A stretch of DNA of 8,404 nt, taken from Gammaproteobacteria bacterium. Its GTDB lineage: Bacteria > Pseudomonadota > Gammaproteobacteria > Pseudomonadales > Halomonadaceae. The notes beneath the pieces are model-generated. The model was not told the DNA's origin. It ran no database searches and saw only the letters and a program-made list of their open reading frames with translations. The translations under genes and the position numbers were made by a program. Below are positions 6,709 through 8,404 of the stretch, one piece after another. How positions within the stretch are numbered: the first letter of the stretch is position 1; every line of letters starts with the position of its first letter. The DNA is taken from positions 1-8,404 of the forward strand of contig JAMCZP010000068.1 in assembly GCA_023485185.1 (NCBI GenBank), in the 5' to 3' direction.

Positions 6709-7371
6709 TCAATACGGCGAAGACTCAACGCTGGCCAACCCACGGTTTAACCGCTTGGCCAACGCCGCTGAAAGCTGCTCCCCCACCTGATGATCGCTGG
6801 GCAGCTCAACAAGATCAGCCATCCTCACCATGGTCATTCCCGCATATCCGCAAGGGTTAATGCGCGAAAAGGGACTTAGGTCACCATCAACATTTAATGC
6901 CACCCCGTGAAAACTTGCCCCCCTTCGAATGCGCAACCCGAGTGATGCAATTTTCGCTTCACCCATCTCTGTGGGCACGTAAACGCCTGGTGCATCCGGT
7001 CGAGCACGCGATGTAATGCCATAGCCGCTTAGCACATCAATCACAGCGTTTTCCAGCGCAGTCACTAAGTCACGCACCCCGATATTACTTCGCCGCACAT
7101 CCAGCAGTGGGTAGAGAACGACCTGTCCAGGTCCGTGATAAGTGACCTGCCCACCCCGGTCTGTCTGTACCACCGGAATATCACCCGGCATAAGCAAATG
7201 CTCTGGCTTACCCGCCTGACCCTGGGTAAAAACAGGGTCATGCTCAACAAGCCAGAACTGATCCGGCGTTGCTGAGTCACGGGTATCAGTCAGCGCCCGC
7301 ATTGCCTCCCAGACTGGTTGGTAGGCTTGGCGACCCAAATTGTGAAGTTCAATTGGCGCTGAAAAATCCAC
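6709..7371 (-). CDS. lipB: Lipoyl(octanoyl) transferase
   Basis: LipB transfers octanoate from octanoyl-ACP to the lipoyl-domain lysine, giving the substrate for LipA. The 220-residue product follows the E. coli enzyme closely along its length. It has [16 protein letters not shown] (40-55), the acyl-site motif [13 protein letters not shown] (71-83), the catalytic lysine K140 in [13 protein letters not shown], and the catalytic cysteine C174 in [10 protein letters not shown], which forms the acyl-thioester. The start codon is GTG (7371-7369). No in-frame ATG fits, since the next Met is residue 24 and would delete the conserved first strand. GGTGG about 7 nt upstream is a weak ribosome-binding site. 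The start lies two bases after the ybeD stop, so translation is probably coupled. The enzyme is cytoplasmic. The gene ends 48 nt from the convergent lipA stop. Confidence 0.97.
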   Translation of the reverse strand: MDFSAPIELHNLGRQAYQPVWEAMRALTDTRDSATPDQFWLVEHDPVFTQGQAGKPEHLLMPGDIPVVQTDRGGQVTYHGPGQVVLYPLLDVRRSNIGVRDLVTALENAVIDVLSGYGITSRARPDAPGVYVPTEMGEAKIASLGLRIRRGASFHGVALNVDGDLSPFSRINPCGYAGMTMVRMADLVELPSDHQVGEQLSAALAKRLNRGLASVESSPY

Positions 7372-7373
7372 GC

Positions 7374-7685
7374 TTATACCACCATATGAACGCGGCCAGT
7401 CGCCTTTAAATCTTCGAACAGCTCTTTAATATGCTGCTCTCCGGTGGCACGAATCATCACTCGTACAGACTGGTAACGACCGTTACGGCTGTCGACCACC
7501 TGCATGGTGGTTGCATCGAAATCCGGCGCATGACGCACAATGATCTGACAAACACAGGCTGGAAAATCATCAGCGGCATCGCCGACAACTTTTAACGAGT
7601 AATCACAAGGAAAAGTGATTTTAGGCGGCTCTAAAGCCGCTGGTTGACGCAAATCGCGCAATCCCTTAGGGGTAGCTTTGCTCAT
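7374..7685 (-). CDS. ybeD: DUF493 family protein (YbeD-like)
   Basis: This is a small protein of 103 residues whose cellular role is not established. The core [17 protein letters not shown]...RHAPDFD...[17 protein letters not shown]...[15 protein letters not shown] aligns with E. coli YbeD (87 aa), a small alpha/beta ferredoxin-like fold that resembles regulatory (ACT-like) domains. It carries about 16 extra residues at the N-terminus, of polar and basic character. The ATG at 7685 is preceded by a weak GATGAG. The gene sits 61 nt after dacA and two bases before lipB, the same dacA-ybeD-lipB order as in E. coli. That conservation suggests cotranscription and perhaps a link to lipoylation or the envelope, but no catalytic motif is visible. 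The 61-nt gap upstream shows no clear terminator or promoter. Confidence 0.93.
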   Translation of the reverse strand: MSKATPKGLRDLRQPAALEPPKITFPCDYSLKVVGDAADDFPACVCQIIVRHAPDFDATTMQVVDSRNGRYQSVRVMIRATGEQHIKELFEDLKATGRVHMVV

Positions 7686-7746
7686 GTCGAACTCATCATC
7701 AAAATTGCATAAATTAAGCTTGGCGACAGCCTAAACATCGCTCATT

Positions 7747-8404
7747 TTAGTCAGTAAAGTTACTGATCAAGCCGCTAAAAAAGCGTCGTACTTGGTCAAA
7801 TAAGCGCTTGAAAAGTCCACCCTCTTCAACATTCTCTAATGCCACCATGCGACGTTCGCCGACAATTTCATCACCTAAATGGACTTCAAGCGTGCCCACT
7901 TCATCGCCAATTGCGATTGGGGCTTGAAGATCCGGATCAAGATTCAACCGGGCACGCAGCTCTTCGTTACGATTACGCGGCAACGTCATAAAGACTTCTT
8001 CATCAACACCTACGCGGAGTTCATTACTGTCGCCACCCCAAATGCGCGGCGTAGCGAGCACTGCACCTCGCTCATAGAGCTTAGTAGTTTCAAAAAACCG
8101 GAAACCATAGCTGAGCAGTTTTTGGGTTTCCTGAGCACGCGCTTCTTCTGAGTTGGTACCCATCACTACCGAAATTAGCCGCATATCATCGCGCTTAGCC
8201 GACGCCACCAATCCAAAACCGGCTTCCGTGGTCCAGCCTGTTTTCAAGCCATCAACAGTAGGATCACGCCATAACAGACGGTTGCGGTTAGGCTGATCAA
8301 TGCCTGCAAAAGAGAACGTCCGCTGGGAATAGATTTCATAGTGCTCAGGGTAATCATTAATAATGTACTGCGACAACAGCGCCATATCACGCGCGCTTGA
8401 GTAA
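7747..8404 (-). CDS. dacA: D-alanyl-D-alanine carboxypeptidase (PBP5/6 type), N-terminus beyond window
   Basis: This enzyme removes the terminal D-Ala from peptidoglycan pentapeptides in the periplasm and so limits cross-linking. The window holds only the last 218 codons or so, beginning in YSSARDMALLSQY at the right edge; the signal peptide and the SxxK and SxN motifs lie outside. Visible are NRNRLLWRDP, the third active-site motif DGLKTGWT (Lys codon 8242-8244), RLISVVMG, GFRFFE, and then the beta-rich C-terminal PBP5 domain with GDSNELRVGVDEEVFMTLPR. The end, from GGLFKRLF to NFTD, is an amphipathic helix with clustered Phe, Leu and basic residues, the usual anchor of PBP5-type enzymes to the outer face of the inner membrane. 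It stops with TAA. It heads the likely dacA-ybeD-lipB operon. dacA and dacC cannot be told apart strictly, but the ybeD-lipB context favours dacA. Confidence 0.95.
   Translation of the reverse strand, partial: YSSARDMALLSQYIINDYPEHYEIYSQRTFSFAGIDQPNRNRLLWRDPTVDGLKTGWTTEAGFGLVASAKRDDMRLISVVMGTNSEEARAQETQKLLSYGFRFFETTKLYERGAVLATPRIWGGDSNELRVGVDEEVFMTLPRNRNEELRARLNLDPDLQAPIAIGDEVGTLEVHLGDEIVGERRMVALENVEEGGLFKRLFDQVRRFFSGLISNFTD

Noticed and set aside
7686..7746. Possible internal promoter between dacA and ybeD
   Set aside because: The 61-nt gap is AT-rich in part, but no -35/-10 pair at acceptable spacing could be found.
7751..7766. Palindrome TCAGTAA-AG-TTACTGA at the end of dacA
   Set aside because: It lies within the last dacA codons, the stem is AT-rich and no T-run follows on the minus strand, so it is not a convincing terminator; the operon probably continues into ybeD.
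1..8404. CRISPR arrays, tRNA/rRNA genes, insertion sequences, prophage or toxin-antitoxin genes
   Set aside because: No regularly spaced repeats, no tRNA-like structures, no transposase motifs and no small paired ORFs were seen. The gene content is housekeeping apart from the DUF3141 gene.

Overview
The window looks like ordinary chromosome of a gammaproteobacterium, most likely a Halomonadaceae member (Halomonas/Vreelandella type). The grounds are a TopA with several Cys4 zinc fingers that reads very close to the E. coli protein, the dacA-ybeD-lipB order typical of gammaproteobacteria, a large DUF3141 (PHA-synthase-like) protein, and moderate GC. The genus is inferred from remembered similarity, not from a search. 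No tRNA, rRNA, CRISPR array, insertion sequence or phage gene was seen.

Layout, left to right. (1) 1-2216, minus strand: topA, DNA topoisomerase I, with its C-terminus cut off by the left edge. (2) 2217-2527: gene-free, holding the topA leader with a long inverted repeat, short direct repeats, and the terminator of the next gene. (3) 2528-5161, minus strand: a DUF3141 alpha/beta-hydrolase protein with a PhaC-like Cys-Asp-His arrangement and a long Lys/Ala/Pro-rich tail. (4) 5162-5601: a divergent intergenic region rich in dyads and repeated ATGCTT motifs; it must carry the promoters of both flanking genes. (5) 5602-6660, plus strand: lipA, lipoyl synthase. (6) A hairpin between convergent lipA and lipB. 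(7) 6709-7371, minus strand: lipB, octanoyltransferase. (8) 7374-7685, minus strand: ybeD (DUF493). (9) 7747-8404, minus strand: the C-terminal part of a dacA-type D,D-carboxypeptidase, entering from the right edge.

How the genes fit together. LipB moves octanoate from acyl-ACP to lipoyl domains and LipA inserts the two sulfurs, so together they make protein-bound lipoate for the 2-oxoacid dehydrogenases and the glycine cleavage system. dacA, ybeD and lipB are closely packed on one strand and probably cotranscribed. lipA is not in line with lipB as in E. coli: it faces it, and its sequence reads like the mitochondrial/Legionella-type subgroup rather than the E. coli/Pseudomonas type.

The least understood item is the DUF3141 gene. 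It resembles PHA synthases at the catalytic residues, ends in a basic tail recalling the PHA-granule protein PhaF and histone-H1-like bacterial proteins, and has a 5' region with a CTGC-N4-GCAG dyad and overlapping hairpins. Nothing else in the window is a plausible new multi-gene system.
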